Origin: Dehalococcoidia bacterium
GTDB taxonomy: Bacteria; Chloroflexota; Dehalococcoidia; Lucifugimonadales; UBA3495
Assembly (NCBI GenBank): GCA_012959605.1
Contig: DUCU01000032.1
Coordinates: forward strand, 70,455 to 134,454
DNA length: 64,000 bases
Reading direction: 5' to 3'
In this document: piece after piece, positions 52,515 to 60,846 of the stretch
How positions within the stretch are numbered: position 1 is the first letter of the stretch
Layout: the number at the start of each line of letters is the position of its first letter
The notes under the pieces: generated by a model
The model's database searches: none
Told to the model about the DNA's origin: nothing
Seen by the model: the letters and a program-made list of their open reading frames with translations, nothing else
Translations under genes and position numbers: made by a program

Positions 52515-53141
52515 GTGAATATCGGCATTCTCGGCGGAACGTTTGACCCGATTCATCTAGGGCATCTGGGTATTGCTAATGTCGCCAAGGACCAAGCATC
52601 GCTAGATCGCGTGCTATTTATCCCCGCCGGCCATCCTAGACTGAAACAAGCAGAACCCTTGGCAATCGTGGAACATCGTCTGGAGATGGTCCGGTTGGCA
52701 GTCTCTGATACCGCAGGTTTTGAGGTCTGTGACATTGAAGCCCACGGCCCTGGCCCCACGTATAGCGTCGACACTTTAGTAGAACTTTCGGCCAATTTGG
52801 GACCGTCAGCGAGTTTGTTCTTCATCCTGGGTATGGACGTGCTGGGTCAGTTGCACCGTTGGAAGGATCCGGAGCGGGTGTTGGCCCTCTGCCAATTGTT
52901 GGTATTGGACCGTCCCGGAGAGGAGGATTTTGATTGGGATGAGTTCTACCAACGCATGCCAGAAGCCAAAGGGCGAATCCAGGTAGTTAATGCACCGCTG
53001 TTCGATGTCAGCGCTACCACACTAAGACAAAAAGCTGCTACGAACGATTCGCTGGTTGGGCTGGTGCCGGACGCAGTTGACGAGTATATTCGCAAGCAGA
53101 AACTTTATCTGACTGCAGGGGAAGGGAGGACGGCGAGTTGA
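52515..53141 (+). CDS. nadD: Nicotinate-nucleotide adenylyltransferase
   Basis: Makes deamido-NAD from nicotinate mononucleotide and ATP. Seen: 208 aa with GGTFDPIHLGHLG (7-19, including the HxGH motif) and the C-terminal DVSATTLRQ (variant of ISSTxIR). The GTG start lies 13 bases after obg. It overlaps pyrE by four bases. Confidence 0.95.
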   Translation: MNIGILGGTFDPIHLGHLGIANVAKDQASLDRVLFIPAGHPRLKQAEPLAIVEHRLEMVRLAVSDTAGFEVCDIEAHGPGPTYSVDTLVELSANLGPSASLFFILGMDVLGQLHRWKDPERVLALCQLLVLDRPGEEDFDWDEFYQRMPEAKGRIQVVNAPLFDVSATTLRQKAATNDSLVGLVPDAVDEYIRKQKLYLTAGEGRTAS

Positions 53142-53701
53142 GCGAAACAGTTGACCGACTCTTGGAATTGGCGTTGGACCGTGGCGCGATTAAATACGGC
53201 GATTTCACCCTCACATCTGGGAAAAAGAGCAGTTATTACTTTGACGGCAGACTGCTTAGCCTGGATCCGGAGGGAGCTCATCTGATTTCCCAAGCCCTAC
53301 TTCCCTTGTTGCAGCACGCTGGGGCGGCAGCCATTGGCGGAACAACGTTGGGGGCTGATCCCATCGTGACTGCAGTGGCGTTAGCCAGCCACCTGGCCGG
53401 TGGTTCGATTCCGGCATTCATCGTGCGGAAAGAGAGCAAAGACCACGGCATGAAACAGAACATCGAGGGGCCGTTGGTGGCCGGCAGCAAGGTTGCCATC
53501 GTAGACGACGTTTGCACCACCGGTGGTTCGCTTTTCCACGCGATTGAAGCTGCTGAGGCAGCGGGCTGCACCGTGGTGAAAGTGGTCTCGCTTCTGGATC
53601 GAAATGAAGGTGGTTCTGAGGAGATGCGGAAACGCGGGTACGACTTCTCGGCCCTGTTATCCGCAACAGCAGACGGCAAGATAGAGCCTTCAACTGATTA
53701 A
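53138..53701 (+). CDS. pyrE: Orotate phosphoribosyltransferase
   Basis: Joins orotate to PRPP in pyrimidine synthesis. Seen: 187 aa, LTSGKKSSYYFDGR near the N-terminus, the PRPP motif VAIVDDVCTTGGS near 120-132, and the RKESKDHGMKQNIEG flexible loop. It starts at TTG 53138, which overlaps the nadD TGA. Convergent on the ygfZ-like gene. Confidence 0.95.
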   Translation: MSETVDRLLELALDRGAIKYGDFTLTSGKKSSYYFDGRLLSLDPEGAHLISQALLPLLQHAGAAAIGGTTLGADPIVTAVALASHLAGGSIPAFIVRKESKDHGMKQNIEGPLVAGSKVAIVDDVCTTGGSLFHAIEAAEAAGCTVVKVVSLLDRNEGGSEEMRKRGYDFSALLSATADGKIEPSTD

Positions 53702-53705
53702 ATAA

Positions 53706-54773
53706 TCAGTCTTTGGCCGGGCCGTAGGGTTGGGCAAAGGCCAGAATCTCCGCTGAGCCAGTTTCTGACCCTGTTATGTTCAGTTGGGTTCCAGGGACTG
53801 CCATCGCCGCTTTAACGTAGCCCAGGCCCTTCAAAACTCCGTCTGTGGCCTCTGGAGCAACGGACGTAACCGTTCCCACGGGCTGTCCGTCTTGCATTAG
53901 CTCATCCCCCGGATTTGCTGTAGTGTCGAAACGCAGGGAGACCAAGTACTTCTGAATCTTCTTGTAGCTATCCAGCCGGGCGATGACCTCCTGCCCAATA
54001 TAGCAACCCTTGGTGAAGTCCACGGACCCAATCAGCCCGGCTTCCAACGGATTGAAAGGCTCACCAAGCTCCGGGCCGAACTCGGGTACTGCAAAGTTAA
54101 CCCGCACCGCGTCTATGGCGATTGCACCGACTGGAGTTGCGCCAATCTCTGTTAGGTGCTGCCATACTCCGGATGCGGCGTCCGGCTCGGTGATTAACCA
54201 ATACCGAGACAAGGTACCGAGAGGCTGCTCAATGGCCAGCACATCGAGACCGCCTAAGTTCAAAGATTGAATCGTGAGCTGGTCTGGAGAGATAGGCTTC
54301 GGGGCCGCTGTTAAGCCCAAAAGGTTACCTGCGCCCGGGCCAATCAATGCCAGCATGGTGGTTTCGTACGAAACGTCATTTATGACCAAGTCTTCCATGA
54401 TGGTGTATTTATCTAGCCAATCAATCACTGCCTGCTGACGGCCGGGGCTAGTCAACAGAATCACATGATCGCCCTGGTTCACAACTCCCAATACATCAAT
54501 GATGCGGCCTCGGTCGGTTGTGAGGACAGTGACCGCGCCCTCGCCTGCGCTAAGGTCCACAACTTTGTTGGTGGACATGCGGTTCAGCAGGTCCAAACCA
54601 TCTTCACCGGTGGCTTTTAAACGGCCCATGTATGAGGCGTCATGGATGGCCACAGTTGTGGTGGCGGCAGAGTATTCGGCGACGAAGTCAGAGTAGACGG
54701 CGGGCAGTTGAAAGCCGTGCCGCTCAACAAAGATGGCTGCGCCGGTCTGGAACGATGATTCTTGCAAGGCCAT
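53706..54773 (-). CDS. ygfZ: YgfZ/GcvT-domain folate-binding protein
   Basis: Folate-binding protein that supports maturation of some Fe-S enzymes. Seen: 355 aa, GcvT-like fold (AIHDASYMGRL, LLNRMSTNKV), and the diagnostic KGCYIGQEVIARL with the conserved Cys near residue 235. Lies downstream of the Fe-S carrier at 54891 on the same strand, fitting that role, though a terminator lies between. Confidence 0.9.
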   Translation of the reverse strand: MALQESSFQTGAAIFVERHGFQLPAVYSDFVAEYSAATTTVAIHDASYMGRLKATGEDGLDLLNRMSTNKVVDLSAGEGAVTVLTTDRGRIIDVLGVVNQGDHVILLTSPGRQQAVIDWLDKYTIMEDLVINDVSYETTMLALIGPGAGNLLGLTAAPKPISPDQLTIQSLNLGGLDVLAIEQPLGTLSRYWLITEPDAASGVWQHLTEIGATPVGAIAIDAVRVNFAVPEFGPELGEPFNPLEAGLIGSVDFTKGCYIGQEVIARLDSYKKIQKYLVSLRFDTTANPGDELMQDGQPVGTVTSVAPEATDGVLKGLGYVKAAMAVPGTQLNITGSETGSAEILAFAQPYGPAKD

Positions 54774-54827
54774 CGGTTACTTTCCCTTAGGGTTCATTTC
54801 GATTTGTGAAAAATTGGGCTGTAATAA

Positions 54828-54864
54828 ACAAGCGCCGCTTTTGCTTCGGCAAAGCGGCGCTTGT
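54828..54864 (-). terminator. Intrinsic terminator after the erpA-like gene
   Basis: A 16-bp stem (54828-54844 with 54849-54864, one bulged T) has a UUCG-type tetraloop (CGAA on the minus strand) and continues into TTATT on the minus strand. Lies 26 bases past the erpA-like stop. Confidence 0.85.
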
Positions 54865-54890
54865 GGTTTCCTGGTTAGGTGCGGAGCGTA

Positions 54891-55253
54891 CTAGACACTA
54901 AATGAAGTGCCGCAGCCGCAGGCTTTCGTAGCGTTGGGGTTCTGAAAGACGAAACCCTTGCCGTTCAAGCCATCGGAGAAGTCTAGTTCGGTGCCTACCA
55001 AGTAGATGTAGCTCTTCTTATCGACGATGACTTTGACGCCGTGCTGCTCGACAACTTTGTCGGCGTCGGTAAAGGTCGCGCCATCAGTAATCTTCAGGTC
55101 ATAGGTTAGACCAGAGCAACCACCGCCTTTGACGGCAACTTGGATGCCTACGTCATCGTTAATGCCGTCTTTCTCGGCAAAGTATTTAATCTTTTCGGCC
55201 GCTTTCTCAGAAATCGCGACTGTTAGTTCCACGCCATTCTGCGTTATGGGCAT
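54891..55253 (-). CDS. erpA: Fe-S cluster carrier (ErpA/IscA/HesB family)
   Basis: A-type Fe-S carrier, 120 aa. Seen: the three ligand Cys C46 (GGGCSGLTYDL), C112 and C114 (ACGCGTSF). It delivers clusters to apoproteins. The context with YgfZ supports it. IscA, ErpA and SufA cannot be separated by sequence alone, so the symbol is nominal. Confidence 0.93.
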   Translation of the reverse strand: MPITQNGVELTVAISEKAAEKIKYFAEKDGINDDVGIQVAVKGGGCSGLTYDLKITDGATFTDADKVVEQHGVKVIVDKKSYIYLVGTELDFSDGLNGKGFVFQNPNATKACGCGTSFSV

Positions 55254-55394
55254 ATTATTCTCCCCGGCGATTTAGTGGCGCTGTTTGGGGTCAGTTTCAA
55301 TCGGCAGCTCCAATAAGGAGCGTAGACGGCTATTGTAGGGGTTGGTATCTCGCTCAGTCAAGAATGTGAGCCTAGGTTCCGTATTAATACAGGC

Positions 55395-56342
55395 TTAGCT
55401 GATAAGTTGCTGCAGTGCGTCGGCACCCAGGTACTGGTCTAACAAACCAGTGAAGTGGTTTGCTTTGGTGATTGTGCGGGCGTCGGTTCGGTCCAGCAGT
55501 CCGGCCAATGACTCAGCTGTGTCCATTGTGTTGGTGCGCACCTGAATCAGTGGCACCTCCCGTTTCAGGGCTTCGGCTTTAATGTACTCGGTGGGTTCGC
55601 CGGGTCCGGTCAATACGATACAGCAGGTTTTGTCACACATGGAGGCCATCTGGATGTCTGGGCGTTCCACGCGGGTTATCACGGCTTGGTTGGGGTAGCG
55701 GTCAAAGTAGGTGGGGCCTTCATCCATGATGTTGCCGCCAATCATGAATCGTTCTACTGGAACGTCGGCATGCACCGGGTCCAGCACCCATTGTCCGCCC
55801 AGGTGGTTCGCCAGTTGTTCTATAGTCACAGTTAGCATTCCGCGACTTTCGGGTATCACGGCAACCGGCAGGGCTTGTCCGGCCAGGTCACGGGCAGCTT
55901 CGTTGCGGCGGTGAATAGGTGTTGCATTGACGATAATCCCAGCGAGCAAAGGCCCGGCTTGGGAGACTGAGTCAGAGATGAAAGCTTGCTGGGAGTATCT
56001 GTGTACCAGCACAACTTTGCCGCCGATATCTAGGGGTGTGGCAGCGTCGGGACCTTCAACGATTACCAGATCAACCTCGGATTGAAGGCTGGCAATGGCT
56101 GCCTGGGTGTTCGCTAAGTCGTGAGCGTCGATTGGCTTACCCGGAGTTGGCACCGATGGTCCACCATGAGATTGGAGTAACAAGCCGATGAAAGCGGCAT
56201 CTGCGTCCAAGCCCGGCGCGTCGGAGAACGCCTTATAGTAGGCAGCCTTCTTCCCAGCGGCGTTGGCTGCTACCAGCAACGCTGCTGCCAGGCTGGTCTT
56301 GCCAGCGCCAGACTGATTTCCCACTATCTGAAGGACGGCCAC
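55395..56342 (-). CDS. BioD-like P-loop protein with DRTGG domain
   Basis: Stand-alone protein of 315 aa resembling the non-catalytic N-terminal part of long phosphotransacetylases. Seen: P-loop GNQSGAGKTS (8-17) in a dethiobiotin-synthetase-like domain (1-190), then a DRTGG domain with FMIGGNIMDEGPTYF and VITRVERPDIQMAS. No acetyltransferase domain follows. The role is unknown; a nucleotide-sensing regulator is plausible. Confidence 0.78.
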   Translation of the reverse strand: MAVLQIVGNQSGAGKTSLAAALLVAANAAGKKAAYYKAFSDAPGLDADAAFIGLLLQSHGGPSVPTPGKPIDAHDLANTQAAIASLQSEVDLVIVEGPDAATPLDIGGKVVLVHRYSQQAFISDSVSQAGPLLAGIIVNATPIHRRNEAARDLAGQALPVAVIPESRGMLTVTIEQLANHLGGQWVLDPVHADVPVERFMIGGNIMDEGPTYFDRYPNQAVITRVERPDIQMASMCDKTCCIVLTGPGEPTEYIKAEALKREVPLIQVRTNTMDTAESLAGLLDRTDARTITKANHFTGLLDQYLGADALQQLIS

Positions 56343-56427
56343 AGAGTCTCCTTGATGCTTTACTGCCAGGTGTTTCTAGCCGAAATAATTCTAGCATAGT
56401 GGCCGTTTGCCACCGGCGAAGGGGATG

Positions 56428-57129
56428 CTACTCGTTCACGTCTTTGGGGCCGGTGTTCTCGGGGTCGAAATTATCCGGGAAAGTAGTGGTGTTGTCCCAC
56501 TTGGCTAGATTGAAGTCAGACCGGTGTAGGCTGGCCTGGGTGAAGCTGGCGCCGCGGAGGTCGGTGGCGACCCACATGGAGTCGCGGATCATAGCCAAGT
56601 GGAAGTCTGCGCCGACCATGTTGGCTCGGCTGAGGTCCGCTCCATTCATCATGGAAGAGTGGAAGCGTGTGTTGGTCATGTTGGTGTTTCTGAGGTCGGC
56701 CTCAATCATGTTGGACTGACTGAAATCGGCGTTGGTCAGGTCGGCCCCGATCAGGTTGACTCGATTCATGCGGCAACCCTTGACCTCAGCGCCCTTCATG
56801 CTGGCGCCTTTCATGTCGGTCCAGAAGAAATTTACGTTGTTTACGGTAGCACCAGACAGGTCAACGCCGGCCATGCCAGCTTGGCCAAAGTCTGCTTCGC
56901 TCAGGTCGGCGCCCGTGAGGTCTGAACCAGCCAGATTGGCCTTGCTTAGTCGGGCTTTGGTCAGATTTGCGCCCTTGAGGTTAGCTTCGTGGATCTTGGT
57001 TCCGGCTAGGTTTACGCCACTGAGATCGGCTCCTTCCAGGTCCAATTTCACATCGGGGTTGTTTTCTCGCCAGGAGTCCAGGGCATCCGGGCCGCTGGAG
57101 GCCAGTTTTACATGTTCTTGGTTAGCCAA
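56428..57129 (-). CDS. Pentapeptide-repeat protein
   Basis: Right-handed quadrilateral beta-helix protein, 233 aa. Seen: from about residue 30 to 210 nearly unbroken A(D/N)LxxA repeats (ANLKGANL, ADLSGVNL, ADLTNADF, ANMVGADF) after a 28-residue non-repeat start. No signal or membrane segment. Members include gyrase-protecting proteins, but most have unknown functions; context gives no clue. Confidence 0.9.
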   Translation of the reverse strand: MANQEHVKLASSGPDALDSWRENNPDVKLDLEGADLSGVNLAGTKIHEANLKGANLTKARLSKANLAGSDLTGADLSEADFGQAGMAGVDLSGATVNNVNFFWTDMKGASMKGAEVKGCRMNRVNLIGADLTNADFSQSNMIEADLRNTNMTNTRFHSSMMNGADLSRANMVGADFHLAMIRDSMWVATDLRGASFTQASLHRSDFNLAKWDNTTTFPDNFDPENTGPKDVNE

Positions 57130-57240
57130 AGTGTCGTACTCCGTTTACTGATCGTGGGGCTGAGCAGTTTGTTCACAAAAACACAGCCCAGGATTTGCTC
57201 CCAGGCTGCGTAGTCCGGGCCATCGAGTTGGTTAGGGAAT

Positions 57241-57525
57241 TTAGGCTTCTTCAACCTCGAAAATTCTCTCGGCGATGGCCATTTTCAGTTCGTTGACCTT
57301 GCTCAAGTCGGGAAATGCTCCGGCTTCTTTTCGGTCGAAGATCTTTTCGCCATCCAGGAACACTTCCAGGCGTCCTTTATCTGAGGGAGTCATAGTGATG
57401 GCCACATCACCCGGTGCGTCGGACTTGAAGAATTCGTTCGCCAACCACGTGGCGACTGGGAAGTAGCCTCAAGCTACACAATAGATGATTTCAGCTTGTA
57501 CTTTTCCGTGTTCTGACCCTGCCAT
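57241..57525 (-). CDS. SelW/Rdx-family selenoprotein (CxxU) with in-frame UGA
   Basis: Small thioredoxin-like redox protein of the Rdx (SelW/SelT/SelH) family, 94 aa if UGA is decoded as selenocysteine. Seen: ATG 57525 with GGAGG six bases upstream, then MAGSEHGKVQAEIIY, C16-V-A-U19-GYFPVATWLANEFF, and the family C-terminal half with RLEVFLDGEKIFDRK and FPDLSKV. U19 is TGA at 57469-57471, exactly where the family has Cys or Sec in its CxxC/U redox motif. A hairpin fitting a bacterial SECIS follows at 57438-57455. A gene finder that stops at TGA would report only the 67-aa tail ending at 57241. Confidence 0.88.
57438..57455 (-). promoter_or_regulatory. Candidate bacterial SECIS element
   Basis: Within the coding RNA, 13 bases after the UGA, UCGCCA pairs with UGGCGA (6 bp) around the loop CGUGGU. 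Distance UGA to loop is 19 bases and G is the second loop base, both within the published bacterial SECIS consensus (16-37 bases, G in the first two loop positions). Confidence 0.75.
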
Positions 57526-57577
57526 TTGATCCTCCAATGTGTTGGTTCGCCGCCGGGTATATTCGAAGTATTAAATG

Positions 57578-58003
57578 TTAATTGATGACTGCAGTGCCGA
57601 TACCAACCGCAGTCCGGTTGCCATCCTGGTTATCGCAAAAGAGGTCAACGGATACTCTCGTGCCATTTGCAGTGTCTTCTGAACCGCTGACGGCTCCGGT
57701 GACGGTGATGGTATCGCCAGCCTTAACTGGCCTGAGGAATTTCAGGTTTACAGTGCCAGTGTGGTTGAAAACATCAGGTCCGAAGAATTTTCGCAAGCAC
57801 TCAGTGGCAAATGTAATCGACATGCGGCCTGAGGCTAGCGTGTAGGTGGTACCCAGCCGCTTGGCTGCCAACTCGGGGTTGTTGTGGATATTCTCCAAGT
57901 TTAGAATCCCAGTGGATTCAAACCCAAGAATAGATTTTTCCGTGATTTCTTTGGCGACGGAAGGAATCGTTTGCCCAGGTTCTATTTCTGTTCTGGATGC
58001 CAT
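57578..58003 (-). CDS. MaoC-like hotdog hydratase
   Basis: Hotdog protein, 141 aa, of the MaoC type. Seen: GFESTGILNLENIHNNPELAAK (loop with His and Asn in the place of the D-x4-H dyad), TYTLASGRM, and VNLKFLRPVKAGDTITVTG. Its start overlaps the end of the 57982 gene by 22 bases, so the pair is coupled and probably heterodimeric. Second split hydratase pair in the window. Confidence 0.85.
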   Translation of the reverse strand: MASRTEIEPGQTIPSVAKEITEKSILGFESTGILNLENIHNNPELAAKRLGTTYTLASGRMSITFATECLRKFFGPDVFNHTGTVNLKFLRPVKAGDTITVTGAVSGSEDTANGTRVSVDLFCDNQDGNRTAVGIGTAVIN

Positions 58004-58410
58004 TTTTTCCCCAACTCATCAGGCTTCTTTAGTTGATAGGTACTAAGTTTTTCGAGCATGCGACCGTCTTCATCGATGGCGGTCGCTTCAATGACGATGT
58101 AGGGTTTATCCCGGCGCAGGTATTTATCCGCGATGCGGCCGGTGACGATGATCTTCTTTCCGACCACCGGTGGGTTGAAAAACTCCACTTCGTTCCCGGC
58201 GTTCACGGTGCCTATGGGATCGGTATAGACCATGGCAAAGGCGGTGGCGTCGTGCTTCACGCCCAGGGTCGGAAATGACGCTTCCAGGTCGTCCACGGAG
58301 GCGCGGAAAGCATCCACCATCTCTTGGGTCAGAATGTATTCGTAAGACCCCAGTTCCTCGCCAATGACAACCTTGTCATAGCTAAATACTTTAAGTTCTG
58401 TATCGGCCAT
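57982..58410 (-). CDS. MaoC N-type hotdog subunit
   Basis: Hotdog partner subunit, 142 aa. Seen: VFSYDKVVIGEELGSYEYILTQ start, VDAFRASVDDLEASFPTLGVKHDATAFAMV, and the VVGKKIIVTGRIADKYLRRDKPYIV strand pair. The catalytic loop is degenerate as in other N-type partners. First gene of the minus-strand pair. Confidence 0.82.
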   Translation of the reverse strand: MADTELKVFSYDKVVIGEELGSYEYILTQEMVDAFRASVDDLEASFPTLGVKHDATAFAMVYTDPIGTVNAGNEVEFFNPPVVGKKIIVTGRIADKYLRRDKPYIVIEATAIDEDGRMLEKLSTYQLKKPDELGKKWHPEQK

Positions 58411-58564
58411 TTCTGGCTCCTTGCAAGCTCAGGCAGGTCTCACGTTCGACTGTGCCGGGCACGTTGCTCCTACAATACTTAGTTTGGCTTTCGTAGTCAA
58501 CGCGAAGGCACGGGAATGAAACGACTCTGGGCGTGGTGAGTAAATCGCCTTTGCCCTATAATGG

Positions 58565-59416
58565 GTGATGACATTTGTCGTTGAGGGCGTGACGCACATG
58601 GACCTGGTTTTTGAAAAGGGCGACTCACAAAATCCTAGAGGGCATGCCTTACTTTATTTTCGAGTAGATACAGAGAAGGACACGGTGTATGCCACCTATG
58701 TGGTGACGCTGCCGGTGAAGTCGGACCTCACCAAGTACGTACCGCCGTTCCTGGCCTCTCATTTGGGCAACATGCCCCTCAGTGATCTATCTGCCTTTGC
58801 CATGCCCCCCGTTCCGGAAGCCCTAGGCACCTTCTCTGAGTTAGAGCGTCTTAGCGAACTGAGACAGGATGACCTGGTCTACGGCGGCAGCATGTTTTCC
58901 TTTGATCTGCCCAGGATGATGGAAATGGCCACAGAGGCTGTGCAGGTCTACTCCGGCCTATGTTCCGACTCCTTGGCCATGAACAGTACCCCGGCTGAGG
59001 GCGCCGCCGCTGCTATCAGCGAAGAACTCAGAGAGACGCTGGATATGCCGGCGGCCCAAGAACCGGAGCCTGAGCCCGACGATTCATACAATGTGAATGA
59101 AGTGCTTTTTAGCTTCATGAGCGAGTCCGATAAACTGGGCGAACTGTCAAAACTACTGGGCCGAATGCGGTTTGCCGTTGATGGCGCAGACACGACAGCG
59201 GCAGATGAGGTCGGCGCAGAGATAACCGTGTTGGCGCGGCATCTCCCCGAGAATTACAAGGTGGCTGACCTGTTGGTCGCTGCCAAAGACAACTCAGACC
59301 GCAGTTCCCAGTTGGCTAAACTCTACATTGACCGCTGCTTCCGGCTCTCCGCGGGTGAAGCCGGGGCCGCCACCGCGTTGGACGCCCAGATCCAGCTGCT
59401 GCGAGACCAAGGTTAG
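58565..59416 (+). CDS. Conserved-looking protein of unknown function
   Basis: 283 aa, not recognised. Seen: soluble, no signal peptide; a beta-rich N-terminal half (VFEKGDSQNPRGHALLYFRV) with a segment VYATYVVTLPV, an acidic Pro/Glu linker (155-168, EPEPEPDD), and a helical C-terminal half (170-283) of the repeat-less, Leu/Ala-rich kind. Either GTG 58565 or ATG 58598 may be the start. It lies 100 bases upstream of recF but is likely independent. Confidence 0.6.
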   Translation: MMTFVVEGVTHMDLVFEKGDSQNPRGHALLYFRVDTEKDTVYATYVVTLPVKSDLTKYVPPFLASHLGNMPLSDLSAFAMPPVPEALGTFSELERLSELRQDDLVYGGSMFSFDLPRMMEMATEAVQVYSGLCSDSLAMNSTPAEGAAAAISEELRETLDMPAAQEPEPEPDDSYNVNEVLFSFMSESDKLGELSKLLGRMRFAVDGADTTAADEVGAEITVLARHLPENYKVADLLVAAKDNSDRSSQLAKLYIDRCFRLSAGEAGAATALDAQIQLLRDQG

Positions 59417-59518
59417 TCCGGCGGATTCATAGATTAGCTCTCGGCTCTCCAATTTACGCGTTCTGATTTAACGCGCCCCTAATTAGCGAACATCGAATAA
59501 TGGGAGGAACACGACAGG

Positions 59519-60739
59519 TTGGCATACCTCTCCCGACTTCGGTTAACCAATTTTCGTAACCTCACCCGGCTAGATCTTGGGCTATCTCCAGGTGTCACGG
59601 TCTACTACGGCCCCAACGCCCAGGGCAAAACGACCCTTTTAGAAGCTGTGTATCTGCTTTGTATTGCACGTTCGTTCCGCGCTGAGAATGAACGTGAGGT
59701 CGTTACATTCCAAGCGGCCAATGCTGGCGAGCAAACGTTGGTGGACGGGACCATCGAAAAAAATGGCCAGCGTCTCCGCGTCATTGTTGGTTATCAACCC
59801 ACTCACCGTTCTGGAAACGACGCTAACGGCCTTGCTTACAACGTGCGTAAGGACATTAGGGTCAACCGCATAAAACGCACCGCTGGGGAGCTTATTGGCC
59901 AAGTGAACGCGGTGCTGTTCAGTGCCGCCGATATTGAGCTGGTTCAGGGCCCGCCATCAGGCCGCAGGCGTTTTCTGGATATTCTCCTGTCCCAGGCTGA
60001 CAATTTCTATCTGAAAGGATTGCAGCGGTATCAAAAAATCGTTCAGCAACGGAACCAGCTCCTGCGATTGGTCCGGGAGGGCCGGGCAAAAGCGGACGAG
60101 CTGACCTTTTGGAACGACGAGTTGGTGCGCGAGGGGGCCTGGATCACCTGGCGACGCTATGAAGCCATGCGCCAACTGACCCCGGCTTGCGTGCAGCACC
60201 ATGAAGATCTCAGCGGGCCCGAGGAAAACCTGGAAGTTGCGTATCGGCCCAGTGTCCTATTGGGTGGTGACCTTTCGGAGACGGAGAATAACTTTAGAGA
60301 AGCATTGGCCGCAGTGTCTTACCGAGAGAGAGCCCGCCCAGTTACTGCGGTTGGTCCCCACCGTGACGACTTCAATTTAATGATTGACGATGCAGATATG
60401 GGAATCTTTGCCTCCAGAGGCCAAGCACGGACTTTGGCGTTGACTCTGAGATTGGCCGAAGCTGAGTTTTTGTCTTCGGCCAGGGGTGAAGGACCAGTTG
60501 TGTTGTTTGACGATGCTTTTTCAGAGATGGACAGCTCCCGGCGGCACCGGCTCCTGGAGAAAGCCACCCACTACGAACAGGTTTTGATCACCACAACTGA
60601 CCTGGAACAAGTTAGTGAATTTTTCGGCTCCGGGGCCAACTATAATTACATCGCAAAGGGCCAGGTTTGGCCTTCAGATCAGGACGGCAATGTTTCTGAA
60701 AATCCGGTTACCTATGAAGATGAACCCGAGGCCGGATAG
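59519..60739 (+). CDS. recF: RecF recombination mediator
   Basis: SMC-like ATPase that loads RecA at single-strand gaps. Seen: 406 aa, Walker A GPNAQGKTTL (31-40), NFRNL N-terminus, PSGRRRFLDI, and the C-terminal signature/Walker B VVLFDDAFSEMDSSRR. Start TTG 59519 follows GGGAGG by 11 bases. In many bacteria recF follows dnaN near oriC. Here the neighbours are unrelated (unknown gene, purL), so no origin is implied. Confidence 0.94.
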   Translation: MAYLSRLRLTNFRNLTRLDLGLSPGVTVYYGPNAQGKTTLLEAVYLLCIARSFRAENEREVVTFQAANAGEQTLVDGTIEKNGQRLRVIVGYQPTHRSGNDANGLAYNVRKDIRVNRIKRTAGELIGQVNAVLFSAADIELVQGPPSGRRRFLDILLSQADNFYLKGLQRYQKIVQQRNQLLRLVREGRAKADELTFWNDELVREGAWITWRRYEAMRQLTPACVQHHEDLSGPEENLEVAYRPSVLLGGDLSETENNFREALAAVSYRERARPVTAVGPHRDDFNLMIDDADMGIFASRGQARTLALTLRLAEAEFLSSARGEGPVVLFDDAFSEMDSSRRHRLLEKATHYEQVLITTTDLEQVSEFFGSGANYNYIAKGQVWPSDQDGNVSENPVTYEDEPEAG

Positions 60740-60846
60740 GCTATCGACGAAACGGCGTGACCGGTGTATACATCATCCGTAAATGGTAAATAAATTAGCA
60801 GTTTGCCGACGTATCGATTTCGGGTTTGAGTAAAGGTATGAGTTAG

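Noticed and set aside
59519-60739. recF as a sign of the replication origin
   Set aside because: dnaA, dnaN and gyrB are absent on both sides; recF is often separated from oriC outside a few phyla.
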